Part shown: one piece after another, positions 7,297 to 14,573 of the stretch
How the letters are laid out: every line of letters starts with the position of its first letter
Position numbering within the stretch: position 1 is the first letter of the stretch
From: Desulfitobacterium_A sp035539115
Lineage (GTDB): Bacteria > Bacillota > Desulfitobacteriia > Desulfitobacteriales > Desulfitobacteriaceae
NCBI RefSeq assembly: GCF_035539115.1
Contig: NZ_DATLJA010000050.1
Coordinates: 1-16,899, forward strand
Reading direction: 5' to 3'
Length of the DNA stretch: 16,899 bases
The notes under the pieces: model-generated
What the model was told of the DNA's origin: nothing
Seen by the model: only the letters and a program-made list of their open reading frames with translations
The model's database searches: none
Made by a program: the position numbers and the translations under genes

Positions 7297-7337
7297 AAAG
7301 CCGCGAAAAGTAGGATATGCACCTGAGGGGGAAGAGT

Positions 7338-9245
7338 ATGGAACGTCAAATTTATCTGGAGAATAAAACCTGGCAAGAGGGGCTGAAGCTGATGATGGAA
7401 AGGCTCGCAGCGACATCTTCTCCGGAAAATGAGCTTATTGATGTGAGGAGAACTTTAAACCGAATTACGGGTGAGATTGTAAGAGCGGAGCAAAGTTCGC
7501 CCCATTATCCTGCTTCGGCCATGGATGGTTATGCAATTCGAGCAAAAGATACATTTGGCATATCGGAACGTGAACCGCGTTGGCTTAAATGGGGGAGTGA
7601 AGCAATTCAGGTTGATACCGGAGATCCGCTTCCTGCTGGTATGGATGCTGTTGTGATGTTGGAAGAGGTATTGGAACAGGGTGAACGCGGGATTCTCCTT
7701 CAGAGCTCGGTTGTTCCCTGGGATAATGTGCGATCGGTAGGTGAAGATATTGTCGAAGGGGAAGTGCTCCTTCCTGTCAACCACAGGATTCGCCCCCAAG
7801 ACCAAGGGGCTATGATCGCAGCCGGGGTTCTGGAGGTCTCAGTACGAAGGAAGCCTCGTGTAGGTATTCTCCCTACCGGAGATGAGATTCGTACTCCAGG
7901 TACGCTACTCGAGGCTGGGGATATCGTCGATAGTAACTCGACCGTCCTGGCTTCTCTTGTCGAGGAATGGGGGGGCGTGGGTAAGATTTGGCCGATTATC
8001 GCCGATCATCCTGAAGAATTGGAGAAAGCCTTACTCGAAATGGCGGAATCGCAGGATATTGTGGTGCTCATTGCCGGATCTTCGCAAGGACGGGATGATT
8101 ATACCTCCCGGATCATTGAAAAGTATGGGGCTGTGTATCTCCACGGCGCAGCGATTAAACCCGGAAAGCCTGTTATTTTAGGAGAGGTTCAGGGCAAGCC
8201 AGCGATTGGGATTCCTGGTTATCCTGTATCTGCCTATATTACTGCCCAACTTTTTCTTGAGCCTTGGGTTAAGTATTTGCTCGGGATATTAAAGGGAACA
8301 TCCTCAACGATAGATGTCGTGGTCACTAAAAAAGTTTTTTCGACTCTCGGTAGTGAGGAATTTGTGCGCGTTAAGGTGGGCAAGGTCGGAGAACGTTGGA
8401 TTGCAACTCCTCTCAACCGTGGGGCGGGTGTAACCATGAGTTTAGTTCGCGCAGATGGGATACTTCGCGTTCCCCGTTTGCAGGAAGGGTTTCATGAGGG
8501 AGAGACTGTTCCCGTTGAGCTTTTGCGGCCAGTGGAGGAATTAGGAGAAACCCTCGTTTGCATCGGGTCCCATGATTTAGCGCTGGATATTTTAAGCAGT
8601 CATCTCAAAGCGCGGGGAAGAAATGAAGCGATCGCTTCTGCCCATGTCGGAAGTTTGGGTGGACTCCTGGCTTTGCGCAAAGGTGAAGCGCATTTTGCAG
8701 GAATCCATCTTCTGGATCCGGAGACTGGAGATTATAATCGGTCATACATTGAACGGCTTTTACCCGGCCGTGATATTGCCTTAATGAATTTGGTTTATCG
8801 CACCCAGGGGTTAATGGTTGCCAAGGGGAATCCCCTTAACTTAACAAGACTTGAAGATTTAACTCAGCCCGGAATCCGTTTTATCAACCGCCAAGGCGGT
8901 TCCGGAACAAGGGTGCTTTTAGACTACTTACTCGAGCAAAAAGGAATCTCCAAGAAGGACATCCTGGGCTATGAACGGGAAGAATTTACCCATCTTAATG
9001 TTGCCGTCGGGGTTGCTTCAGGGTCAGCTGATGTTGGCCTAGGGATTCAGAGCGCAGCCCAATCGCTAGGTCTTGATTTTATCCCGATTGGGGAAGAACG
9101 ATATGATCTGGCTATCCCGAGTGAATTTCTCGAAGACTTAAAAATGCAAGCGTTGATCGCAGTCGTTCATAGTGATGTGTTTAAAGAAGATGTGATGAAG
9201 CTTGGTGGATATGACGTGCGTGATATGGGGAAATTTGTCCGGTAA
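7338..9245 (+). CDS. MoeA fused to a periplasmic-binding-like (PBP) domain
   Basis: This 635-residue fusion has a complete MoeA at about 1-395: MDGYAIRAKDTFG near 60-72, PTGDEI, AGSSQGRDDY near 245-254, IPGYPVSA near 295. A PBP_like domain occupies about 403-635, with IGSHD, GIHLLDPETGDYN, RFINRQGGSGTR near 518-525 and DVGLGIQSAAQSLGLDFIP. The usual GGSS of MoeA is AGSS here and LPGHP is IPGYP, as is common in this fusion class. The PBP part closely resembles that of the regulator at 13244-14170. The start at ATG 7338 has GAGGGGG upstream (7325-7331); the ORF could begin at ATG 7317 but has no good site there. It follows moeA as the last gene of the moaD-moeA group. A plausible role is metal insertion gated by oxyanion or cofactor binding, which is inference. 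Confidence 0.92.
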   Translation: MERQIYLENKTWQEGLKLMMERLAATSSPENELIDVRRTLNRITGEIVRAEQSSPHYPASAMDGYAIRAKDTFGISEREPRWLKWGSEAIQVDTGDPLPAGMDAVVMLEEVLEQGERGILLQSSVVPWDNVRSVGEDIVEGEVLLPVNHRIRPQDQGAMIAAGVLEVSVRRKPRVGILPTGDEIRTPGTLLEAGDIVDSNSTVLASLVEEWGGVGKIWPIIADHPEELEKALLEMAESQDIVVLIAGSSQGRDDYTSRIIEKYGAVYLHGAAIKPGKPVILGEVQGKPAIGIPGYPVSAYITAQLFLEPWVKYLLGILKGTSSTIDVVVTKKVFSTLGSEEFVRVKVGKVGERWIATPLNRGAGVTMSLVRADGILRVPRLQEGFHEGETVPVELLRPVEELGETLVCIGSHDLALDILSSHLKARGRNEAIASAHVGSLGGLLALRKGEAHFAGIHLLDPETGDYNRSYIERLLPGRDIALMNLVYRTQGLMVAKGNPLNLTRLEDLTQPGIRFINRQGGSGTRVLLDYLLEQKGISKKDILGYEREEFTHLNVAVGVASGSADVGLGIQSAAQSLGLDFIPIGEERYDLAIPSEFLEDLKMQALIAVVHSDVFKEDVMKLGGYDVRDMGKFVR

Positions 9246-9255
9246 AAAGATAAAT

Positions 9256-9296
9256 AAACAGAGGTACTTATCAAGCATTGATGAGTACCTCTGTTT
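9256..9296 (+). terminator. Long hairpin after the MoeA-PBP gene
   Basis: Arms 9256-9274 and 9278-9296 pair over 19 positions with one wobble and a three-base loop. The plus-strand tail is only TTT followed by mixed pyrimidines, so the stem is strong but the U-tract weak. It may act as a terminator or a 3' end stabiliser for the moaD-moeA transcript. Confidence 0.65.
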
Positions 9297-9467
9297 CGCT
9301 TCTTCGTCCTCAGCGTTCCAAAAAGGTACAGTGTATCGTGTGCTACTGCGCTGATATGGAGCAAATTGGGAGTCTACTTTAAATAAAAAACGTTGTGCGG
9401 GAAAGATAAAAGTCTAATTTGTCTGAAATTTCGGTATTGTAGACCTATTCTGAATAGCATCCTTAAA

Positions 9468-9483
9468 TGGCACGGTTTTTGCA
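9468..9483 (+). promoter_or_regulatory. Sigma-54 (-24/-12) promoter of the alcohol dehydrogenase gene
   Basis: TGGCACG (9468-9474), a four-base gap and TTGCA (9479-9483) give a perfect -24/-12 consensus with 10 bp between GG and GC. The RNA start is predicted near 9494, about 40 bases before the ATG. Upstream, a partial dyad TACA-G-TGTA (9327-9335) shares the TGTATC half-site with the dyad before aor. CTATTC-T-GAATAG (9445-9457) is a second short dyad just before the -24 box. Confidence 0.88.
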
Positions 9484-9535
9484 ATAAGATAAAGGCAAAT
9501 ACCATCGCATTAAAAAATTTAAGGAGGCCAAGATT

Positions 9536-10699
9536 ATGAGTGTTGTTCATCAAGTTTATGGCTATTTTATGCCAACCGTTAACCTTATGGGAGCGGGTGC
9601 TGTCCAAGAAGCAGGAAAACAAGCGAAAATCCTAGGTGGAAAAGTTGCTCTTTTAGTCACAGATGCTTTCCTCGACAAATCAGGAATGTCCAAGCAAATA
9701 GCGGATATCATTGAGGCTGAAGGGGTTAAGGTTGCAATCTACCCCGGTGCGGAGCCTAATCCGACAGACAAAAATGTTCATGATGGGGTTGCGGTTTTCG
9801 AAAAAGAAGCCTGTAATATGATTGTTTCCTTAGGTGGGGGTTCCTCGCACGATTGTGCTAAGGGTATTGGCCTGGTTACAGGAAATGGCGGTAACATTCG
9901 AGATTTCGAAGGCGTCGATCAGTCCAAAAATCCTATGGTGCCCATGATTGCAATCAACACTACGGCTGGGACAGCCAGCGAAATGACCCGTTTCTGCATT
10001 ATTACAGATAGTTCGCGCCACATTAAAATGGCCATCGTTGACTGGCATACGACTCCGAATGTCTCCATCAACGACCCCTTATTAATGATGGGAATGCCGG
10101 CTTCCTTAACTGCAGCTACAGGAATGGATGCGTTAACTCATGCGGTCGAAGCTTATGTTTCGACGGCTGCGACACCGGTCACGGATTCGGCAGCCTTGAT
10201 GGCTATGAAACTAATCAGTAAGTACCTTCGGCGAGCAGTGGCCAATGGTAATGATTTCGAAGCACGGGATCAAATGGCCTATGCACAATTTATGGCAGGA
10301 ATGGCCTTTAATAATGCAAGCCTAGGGTATGTTCATGGGATGGCTCATCAACTCGGTGGCTTCTATAATCTTCCTCATGGTGTATGCAATGCCATTCTTT
10401 TACCTCATGTCTCTCGTTTCAACCTCATTGGTAATGTAGAACGTTTTGTAGATATCGCTGAAGCACTCGGTGAAAATGTTCAAGGCCTGTCGGCACGGGA
10501 AGCTGCTGAAAAGGCTCTGACTGCGATTACTACGTTGTCGAAGGATGTAAATATTCCGAGCGGTCTTACAGAACTCAATGTAAAAGAAAAAGATCTTAAA
10601 TTGATGGCTGAAAATGCGATGAAGGATGCGTGCAGTGCCACAAATCCTCGGCTAGCCACTTTAGAAGATGTCATTCAAATCTACAAAAACGCATTTTAA
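9536..10699 (+). CDS. Iron-containing (group III) alcohol dehydrogenase
   Basis: This 387-residue NAD(P)-dependent cytosolic enzyme interconverts alcohols and aldehydes. The nucleotide-binding loop is GGGSSHDCAKG at 100-110. The metal ligands expected for the family are D198, H202, H267 and H281 (in MDALTHAVEAY and GYVHGMAHQLGGFYNLPHG). The start is ATG 9536, with AAGGAGG at 9521-9527. It forms its own unit: a sigma-54 promoter upstream and a terminator at 10722-10764. Sharing the promoter class with aor suggests co-control, so the pair could run alcohol to aldehyde to acid, or the reverse when reducing acids. The substrate range of this family is wide and cannot be read from sequence. Confidence 0.95.
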   Translation: MSVVHQVYGYFMPTVNLMGAGAVQEAGKQAKILGGKVALLVTDAFLDKSGMSKQIADIIEAEGVKVAIYPGAEPNPTDKNVHDGVAVFEKEACNMIVSLGGGSSHDCAKGIGLVTGNGGNIRDFEGVDQSKNPMVPMIAINTTAGTASEMTRFCIITDSSRHIKMAIVDWHTTPNVSINDPLLMMGMPASLTAATGMDALTHAVEAYVSTAATPVTDSAALMAMKLISKYLRRAVANGNDFEARDQMAYAQFMAGMAFNNASLGYVHGMAHQLGGFYNLPHGVCNAILLPHVSRFNLIGNVERFVDIAEALGENVQGLSAREAAEKALTAITTLSKDVNIPSGLTELNVKEKDLKLMAENAMKDACSATNPRLATLEDVIQIYKNAF

Positions 10700-10721
10700 T
10701 CGATTAGAGTTTTAGAGCACC

Positions 10722-10764
10722 AAAAAAGCGAACCGAAGTTTTCAAACTTTTGGTTCGCTTTTTT
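10722..10764. terminator. Bidirectional terminator between adh and tupC
   Basis: AAAAAAGCGAACC (10722-10734) pairs with GGTTCGCTTTTTT (10752-10764), extended inward by AGTTT/AAACT with a bulge. It has six T residues on the plus strand and six A residues on the left, so it serves both converging units. Confidence 0.9.
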
Positions 10765-10772
10765 ATTGTTTA

Positions 10773-11516
10773 TTAACCGGAAATGAAGCTTGCCCGTTTC
10801 GTAGTTCGCCAATGAGCAAGAAATTGATCGACCTCAGGGGTCTGCGGGGTTGCTAAAAGAGTGGCGGGAGCAGCATCAGCAACAATCTGACCTTGCATTA
10901 GAATTAAGGCTCTTTGGGTTAGCCGTTCAATGTCTTCAAAATCATGACTGACCACGACCGTCGTGATTTGGGTTGAATGGAAAATATCCGCAAGATCGGT
11001 CCTTAAGGCTTCCTTGGTTGGGGCATCTAAAGCGGAGAAGGGCTCGTCGAGAAATAGAACGTCTGGATTTAAGACCAAAGCCCGAGCTAGACTTACTCGT
11101 TGGGCTTCTCCTCCCGAAAGAGAGCGGGCAGGCTGTTTCGCAAGCTGGGCGATCCCCAACTGCTGAAGCCAATACATGATGCGTTCGCGAATTTCGCGCT
11201 TCGGGATAGACCGAATTTTTAAACCGACCGCAATGTTTTCCCAGACGCTAGTGTTAAGTAAAAGAGCATCTTGAAAGACGATGGCGATTTTGCGGCGGAT
11301 ATCGAGGGGAACCGATTTGGGGAGCGGCTGCCCTTGAAAACACAGCTCGCCAGAGGTTGGGGCTTCGAGAAAAGCGAGGATTTTGAGCAAACTGCTTTTT
11401 CCCGACCCATTAGGACCGACGAGTCCTAGGCATTCCCCGGGATGTAGCTCAAAATTGATATGTTCGAGAATGGCTTTCTCGTTTTTGTGCCAACAAAGGT
11501 TTTGCGCTCTCAGCAT
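10773..11516 (-). CDS. tupC: Tungstate ABC transporter ATPase (TupC-like)
   Basis: This 247-residue ATPase subunit powers oxyanion import at the inner face of the membrane. Walker A GPNGSGKS is at 34-41, the Q-loop Q at 82, signature LSGGE at 133-137, Walker B VLFLDE at 153-158 and the switch H at 191. It lacks the long C-terminal regulatory (TOBE) domain of ModC, which fits TupC. The ATG at 11516 has AAGGAG nine bases upstream; a TTG just before it is possible. It follows tupB by four bases, so the two are translated from one message. It is last in the minus-strand tup order and ends in the bidirectional terminator. The tungstate assignment comes from the TupA neighbour. Confidence 0.92.
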   Translation of the reverse strand: MLRAQNLCWHKNEKAILEHINFELHPGECLGLVGPNGSGKSSLLKILAFLEAPTSGELCFQGQPLPKSVPLDIRRKIAIVFQDALLLNTSVWENIAVGLKIRSIPKREIRERIMYWLQQLGIAQLAKQPARSLSGGEAQRVSLARALVLNPDVLFLDEPFSALDAPTKEALRTDLADIFHSTQITTVVVSHDFEDIERLTQRALILMQGQIVADAAPATLLATPQTPEVDQFLAHWRTTKRASFISG

Positions 11517-11520
11517 CAAT

Positions 11521-12219
11521 CTAGGCTCCTTGTTTTTTTTGCTGGAGAAGAGTTAAGAAGAGTGTGATGAAATAGGCGAGCAGAGAGAGAATAATGCTCA
11601 AGGCGATGGCGATGTCAAAGTTCCCCTTAGAAACTTCAAGGACCGTCGCAGTAGTTAACACGCGGGTCTGATCTTTAATGTTTCCACCGACAGCCATTGA
11701 GGCACCAACTTCGGAGACAACAGCGCCGAAACCAGCAATGATTGCAGCCATAATTGAAAAACGAACTTCTTTGAGAAGGAGCCAGAGATACTGCAGACGA
11801 GTGGTACCGAGCGCCTTTATTTGCAGTCTGAGTTTGGGATCCGTTTGTTGAAGGGCGGCACTCGTTAGGCCCACAACCAGCGGGGAAGCGATTATGGCTT
11901 GAGCAATGATCATGGCGATCGGGGTATACATAATGTCTAAGTACCCGAAAGGTCCGGAACGCCAAAGAAAGATCGAGACCCAGAGACCCACAACCACAGG
12001 GGGTAAGCCCATTCCCGTATTGACCAGGCTCAAGAAGAATTGACGGCCTGGAAACTCCTTTAAGGCTAGTAAAGTACCTAAGGGAATACCGATCAAGAGG
12101 CTGATGAAGGTAGCGGTACCAGAGACTTTAAGGGTTAATAAGGTGATTTTTAAGACCTCGGGGTCTCCGGTCAAGAGGAGATGAAAAGCTGCAAGAATCC
12201 CCTGCCCAATCATTTCCAT
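11521..12219 (-). CDS. tupB: Tungstate ABC transporter permease (TupB-like)
   Basis: This 232-residue inner-membrane protein has about five hydrophobic segments, roughly at 22-45, 60-85, 95-120, 140-165 and 200-225. It is the channel subunit, working with TupA and TupC. The loop ALGTTRLQYLWLLLKEVRFSI with a downstream glycine-rich AGFGAVVSEVGAS segment occupies the place of the EAA motif that docks on the ATPase. The start is ATG 12219, with AAGGGG about 10 bases upstream; a second in-frame ATG two codons on is a minor alternative. It lies 34 bp after tupA and 4 bp before tupC. ModB is the alternative family, but TupA next door favours tungstate. Confidence 0.92.
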   Translation of the reverse strand: MEMIGQGILAAFHLLLTGDPEVLKITLLTLKVSGTATFISLLIGIPLGTLLALKEFPGRQFFLSLVNTGMGLPPVVVGLWVSIFLWRSGPFGYLDIMYTPIAMIIAQAIIASPLVVGLTSAALQQTDPKLRLQIKALGTTRLQYLWLLLKEVRFSIMAAIIAGFGAVVSEVGASMAVGGNIKDQTRVLTTATVLEVSKGNFDIAIALSIILSLLAYFITLFLTLLQQKKQGA

Positions 12220-12253
12220 CAGATTTCATCCCCTTCAAAGTTACTAGGTTGTG

Positions 12254-13156
12254 TTACTTGCCTAAATCCTCCATTTTTTTACCTGCATCAGGGAAGAAAA
12301 GAGCTTGGCCAACTGTATCCTTACCAAATTCTCCGATGGTTTTTTGGGTATCAGGATCGAGCATGAAATTGACGAACGCTTTAGCTCCTTCTTGATTCAC
12401 CTTCGGGAACTTTTCGGGGTTGACTTGACCTACGTGATAAATATTAAGCAAAGCAGCTTCTCCTTGGACCAGGATCTCAAGTTTAAGATTTTTTTGATTG
12501 GCGAGGAAGGTAGCGCGATCAGTGAGGGTATAACTTGCTTTATCCGAAGCCATGGTTAACGTTTGTCCCATGCCAGAGCCAGTTTCTTGGTACCATTTTC
12601 CGGCGGGTTTGAGGTTTGCTTTAGCCCAAAGGGATTTTTCCATTGTATCTGTTCCTGATCTATCCCCGCGGGACATAAAAACGGATTGACTCGCTTCAAT
12701 GGCTTTAAAGGCTTCGACTGAAGTTTTCATCCCTTTTATCTTGGCAGGGTCAGAAGCGGGTCCGACAAGAACAAAGTCATTATGCATAACGAGGTTATAA
12801 TTGATCATGGTTTGATTATCGACGAGTTTCTTTTCAGAACTGGGGGCATGGACTAAGAGGACATCGGCGTCTCCTTTTTCACCCATCGCCAGGGCTGCGC
12901 CTGTGCCGACGGCAACTGTTTTGACTGTATAACCGGTCTTTTTTTGAAATTCTGGAATAAGGACTTCCAGTAGTCCGCTATCCTGGGTACTTGTGGTGGT
13001 TGCTAAAATAAGGTTGGGATTGGCTGGAGTTGGGGTTGAAGCGGCTTGAGGTTGTGGAGTTTGAGTTGTGCCACAACCAGTCAAAGCGAGAACGAGAATA
13101 ACGAGGGTTGCCAAGAGTGTGGAAATCGTTTTGCGGGATTTTATTTTCTTTAACAT
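12254..13156 (-). CDS. tupA: Tungstate-binding lipoprotein (TupA)
   Basis: This 300-residue solute-binding protein is anchored outside the membrane. A basic N-terminus and hydrophobic stretch precede lipobox L25-T-G-C28. A Pro/Thr/Gln-rich linker (30-47) leads into the binding domain, which begins at TTTSTQDSGLL (53-63), the TupA signature; SRGDRSGTDTMEK and GMGQTL further on are also typical. The start at ATG 13156 has GAGGAG eight bases upstream, so a longer form starting at 13186 is rejected. It follows the regulator gene by 87 bp. No convincing promoter is visible in that gap beyond a weak TATAAA, so it is probably read from the regulator's promoter. Tungstate rather than molybdate or sulfate is inferred from the motif and from aor nearby. 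Confidence 0.95.
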   Translation of the reverse strand: MLKKIKSRKTISTLLATLVILVLALTGCGTTQTPQPQAASTPTPANPNLILATTTSTQDSGLLEVLIPEFQKKTGYTVKTVAVGTGAALAMGEKGDADVLLVHAPSSEKKLVDNQTMINYNLVMHNDFVLVGPASDPAKIKGMKTSVEAFKAIEASQSVFMSRGDRSGTDTMEKSLWAKANLKPAGKWYQETGSGMGQTLTMASDKASYTLTDRATFLANQKNLKLEILVQGEAALLNIYHVGQVNPEKFPKVNQEGAKAFVNFMLDPDTQKTIGEFGKDTVGQALFFPDAGKKMEDLGK

Positions 13157-13243
13157 GAGTTTAACTCCTCTCTTTTGGGGAAACATTTTTTCTTGCTTAT
13201 TTCTTTATATGAGCTCACGAAATCTTTAGCTGGATTTAGACGG

Positions 13244-14170
13244 CTAGCTCTGGTAAAGGATTTTGCCAGTTGTGGAGGTATCATACCCGACTTGACGCTC
13301 AATTGCGTTATGGAAGGCGGGAGAGCTCAATATTTTTAAGATATGTTGATAAGCTTCGACCGGGATTTTTTCATGTAAGAGGACAAGATCGTAGCGCTCA
13401 TGAAAAAGCGGGATGAAATCAAGCCCCATTCGGTGAGCAGCGGATTGGACACCGATCCCTACATCGGCTTGGTCGTTAGCGACACAACTTGCGATATCCA
13501 AATGAGTATTCACTTCTTGCGAATAGCCTTGGATCTCAGCGGGAGAGATTTTGGCCTCATGTAAATAGGAATCGAGCTTGAGCCGTGTTCCTGATCCTTT
13601 TTGACGGTTCATAAAACGCAAGCCTTTGTGGGTTAAATCTTCCCAAGACTTAATTCCCCAGGGGTTGCCGGGCTGGACGATGAAGCCTTGAACGCGCTTG
13701 ACCAAGTTAATAAGGGTCACGGGTTCACCCGGTAGAACATAGTGGACAAAAGGAAGATTATATTCTTGGGTCTGATCATCCCAAAGGTGAATTCCCGAAA
13801 TCTGGGCTTGATTATGATAAAGCGCCATCAGACCTTCCATGCTTCCTTTGAATTCTAGATGAAGTTCCAAAGGAGCTGAAGAATGTTTCCAGAAATCGGC
13901 GAAAAGTTCAACGACAGGTTCATGGCTGCCGATGAAAACTAAATCCTGCGCTGGCGTTTCTAATTTTACTACTGGATCAATAATCGCGTGATTCTGTTCC
14001 TGAGTAGTTTCATGAAGTGAATTAAATAGCGAATCAGGATCAATTCTAAGCTGCCTTCCAATTCGCTGTGCGGGAATCTCTCCCCGTTTAATCAATTCAT
14101 AAATCGTGTATTTTGATACTTTAAGAAGTTGGGCTGTTTCTTCAACCGTAAGGGGATGGGGACCTTTCAT
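13244..14170 (-). CDS. HTH regulator with PBP-like (TupA/MoeA-fusion-type) domain
   Basis: This 308-residue DNA-binding protein has an excisionase/MerR-type helix-turn-helix at the N-terminus (LTVEETAQLLKVSKYTIYEL, then KRGEIPAQRIGRQLRI). After a linker, a PBP_like domain runs from about 75, with IGSHE, GIHLWDDQTQEYN, RFMNRQKGSGTR (about 186-196) and DVGIGVQSAAHRMGLDFIP. It is the same domain type as in the MoeA fusion at 7338-9245. The start is ATG 14170, with AAAGGAG seven bases upstream; a TTG just before it is possible. It heads the tup group on the same strand and has its own promoter at 14200-14228. It probably senses tungstate or molybdate and controls tup, analogous to ModE-like control though with a different fold. 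That role is inference. Confidence 0.9.
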   Translation of the reverse strand: MKGPHPLTVEETAQLLKVSKYTIYELIKRGEIPAQRIGRQLRIDPDSLFNSLHETTQEQNHAIIDPVVKLETPAQDLVFIGSHEPVVELFADFWKHSSAPLELHLEFKGSMEGLMALYHNQAQISGIHLWDDQTQEYNLPFVHYVLPGEPVTLINLVKRVQGFIVQPGNPWGIKSWEDLTHKGLRFMNRQKGSGTRLKLDSYLHEAKISPAEIQGYSQEVNTHLDIASCVANDQADVGIGVQSAAHRMGLDFIPLFHERYDLVLLHEKIPVEAYQHILKILSSPAFHNAIERQVGYDTSTTGKILYQS

Positions 14171-14192
14171 CAATAAGCTCCTTTCTCACAGA

Positions 14193-14228
14193 TATTCTAA
14201 GAATAAGATAGACTATTCAAATAATCAA
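14193..14228 (-). promoter_or_regulatory. Promoter of the regulator-tup operon with -10 palindrome
   Basis: On the minus strand, TTGATT (14223-14228) and TATTCT (14200-14205) are 17 bp apart. The -10 box is half of a perfect 13 bp palindrome, TATTCT-A-AGAATA (14193-14205), which covers the likely RNA start and is well placed for a repressor. Confidence 0.6.
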
Positions 14229-14247
14229 GGGGAAAGTGAAAGGATTA

Positions 14248-14288
14248 TTAGTTTTAGTATGAATTAGTTTATTTTAGTAGGATCTAGT
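14248..14288. repeat. Helically phased TTAGT direct repeats upstream of the tup promoter
   Basis: TTAGT occurs at 14248, 14254, 14264 and 14274, with CTAGT at 14284. The last four are exactly 10 bp apart, placing them on one DNA face. The array begins about 20 bp beyond the -35 box of the regulator-tup promoter. It may be an activator array, curved DNA, or chance in an AT-rich stretch. Confidence 0.5.
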
Positions 14289-14330
14289 TTGATTCGGCTA
14301 TGCTTGGTTTAAACTTAGTGAGTCAAGTCC

Positions 14331-14350
14331 AAAGTTCACGTAAAGTTCAC
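14331..14350. repeat. Tandem AAAGTTCAC repeat before the nitroreductase promoter
   Basis: Two identical 9 bp units, 14331-14339 and 14342-14350, repeat with an 11 bp period. They end 15 bp before the probable -35 box at 14366, a typical place for a dimeric activator. Confidence 0.55.
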
Positions 14351-14365
14351 TTTTCCCTCATAGTC

Positions 14366-14393
14366 TTACCACAACTTTCCGTTATTCTATAAA
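14366..14393 (+). promoter_or_regulatory. Possible promoter of the nitroreductase operon
   Basis: TTACCA (14366-14371) and TATAAA (14388-14393) are separated by 16 bp. The RNA start near 14400 would give a leader of about 170 bases before the first gene. The match is moderate. Confidence 0.45.
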
Positions 14394-14430
14394 TGTAATC
14401 TTTTTCAAAAAGTCCTCCTTCCTTCTATAG

Positions 14431-14508
14431 CCCCTTAGGCGTAACCGCTTAAGGGGTAATTTATTTTTGCAATAAAGGAATCTAAGACAAGAGGATTTTA
14501 CGCCTAGG
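14431..14508 (+). promoter_or_regulatory. Candidate attenuator: exclusive hairpins in the nitroreductase leader
   Basis: Hairpin A pairs 14431-14441 with 14446-14456 (11 positions, one wobble, TAAC loop) and is followed by TAATTTATTTTTG, which looks like a weak terminator. The alternative pairs CTTAGGCGTAA (14434-14444) with TTACGCCTAGG (14498-14508), which breaks hairpin A. No known riboswitch class is recognised. Confidence 0.5.
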
Positions 14509-14573
14509 TAGAGAATTTTTAAATTAGGAAGAGAAAGAGTCGAGAAGATCTTAGATCGAGAGGGGAGATAATG

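Noticed and set aside
7455..7805. 116-codon minus-strand frame inside the MoeA fusion gene
   Set aside because: Shadow of a clearly conserved coding region; composition is low-likelihood for a protein.
9327..9337. Full enhancer dyad upstream of adh
   Set aside because: Only TACA-G-TGTA with a one-base gap is present, unlike the six-base gap before aor; kept as a weak hint, not as a feature.
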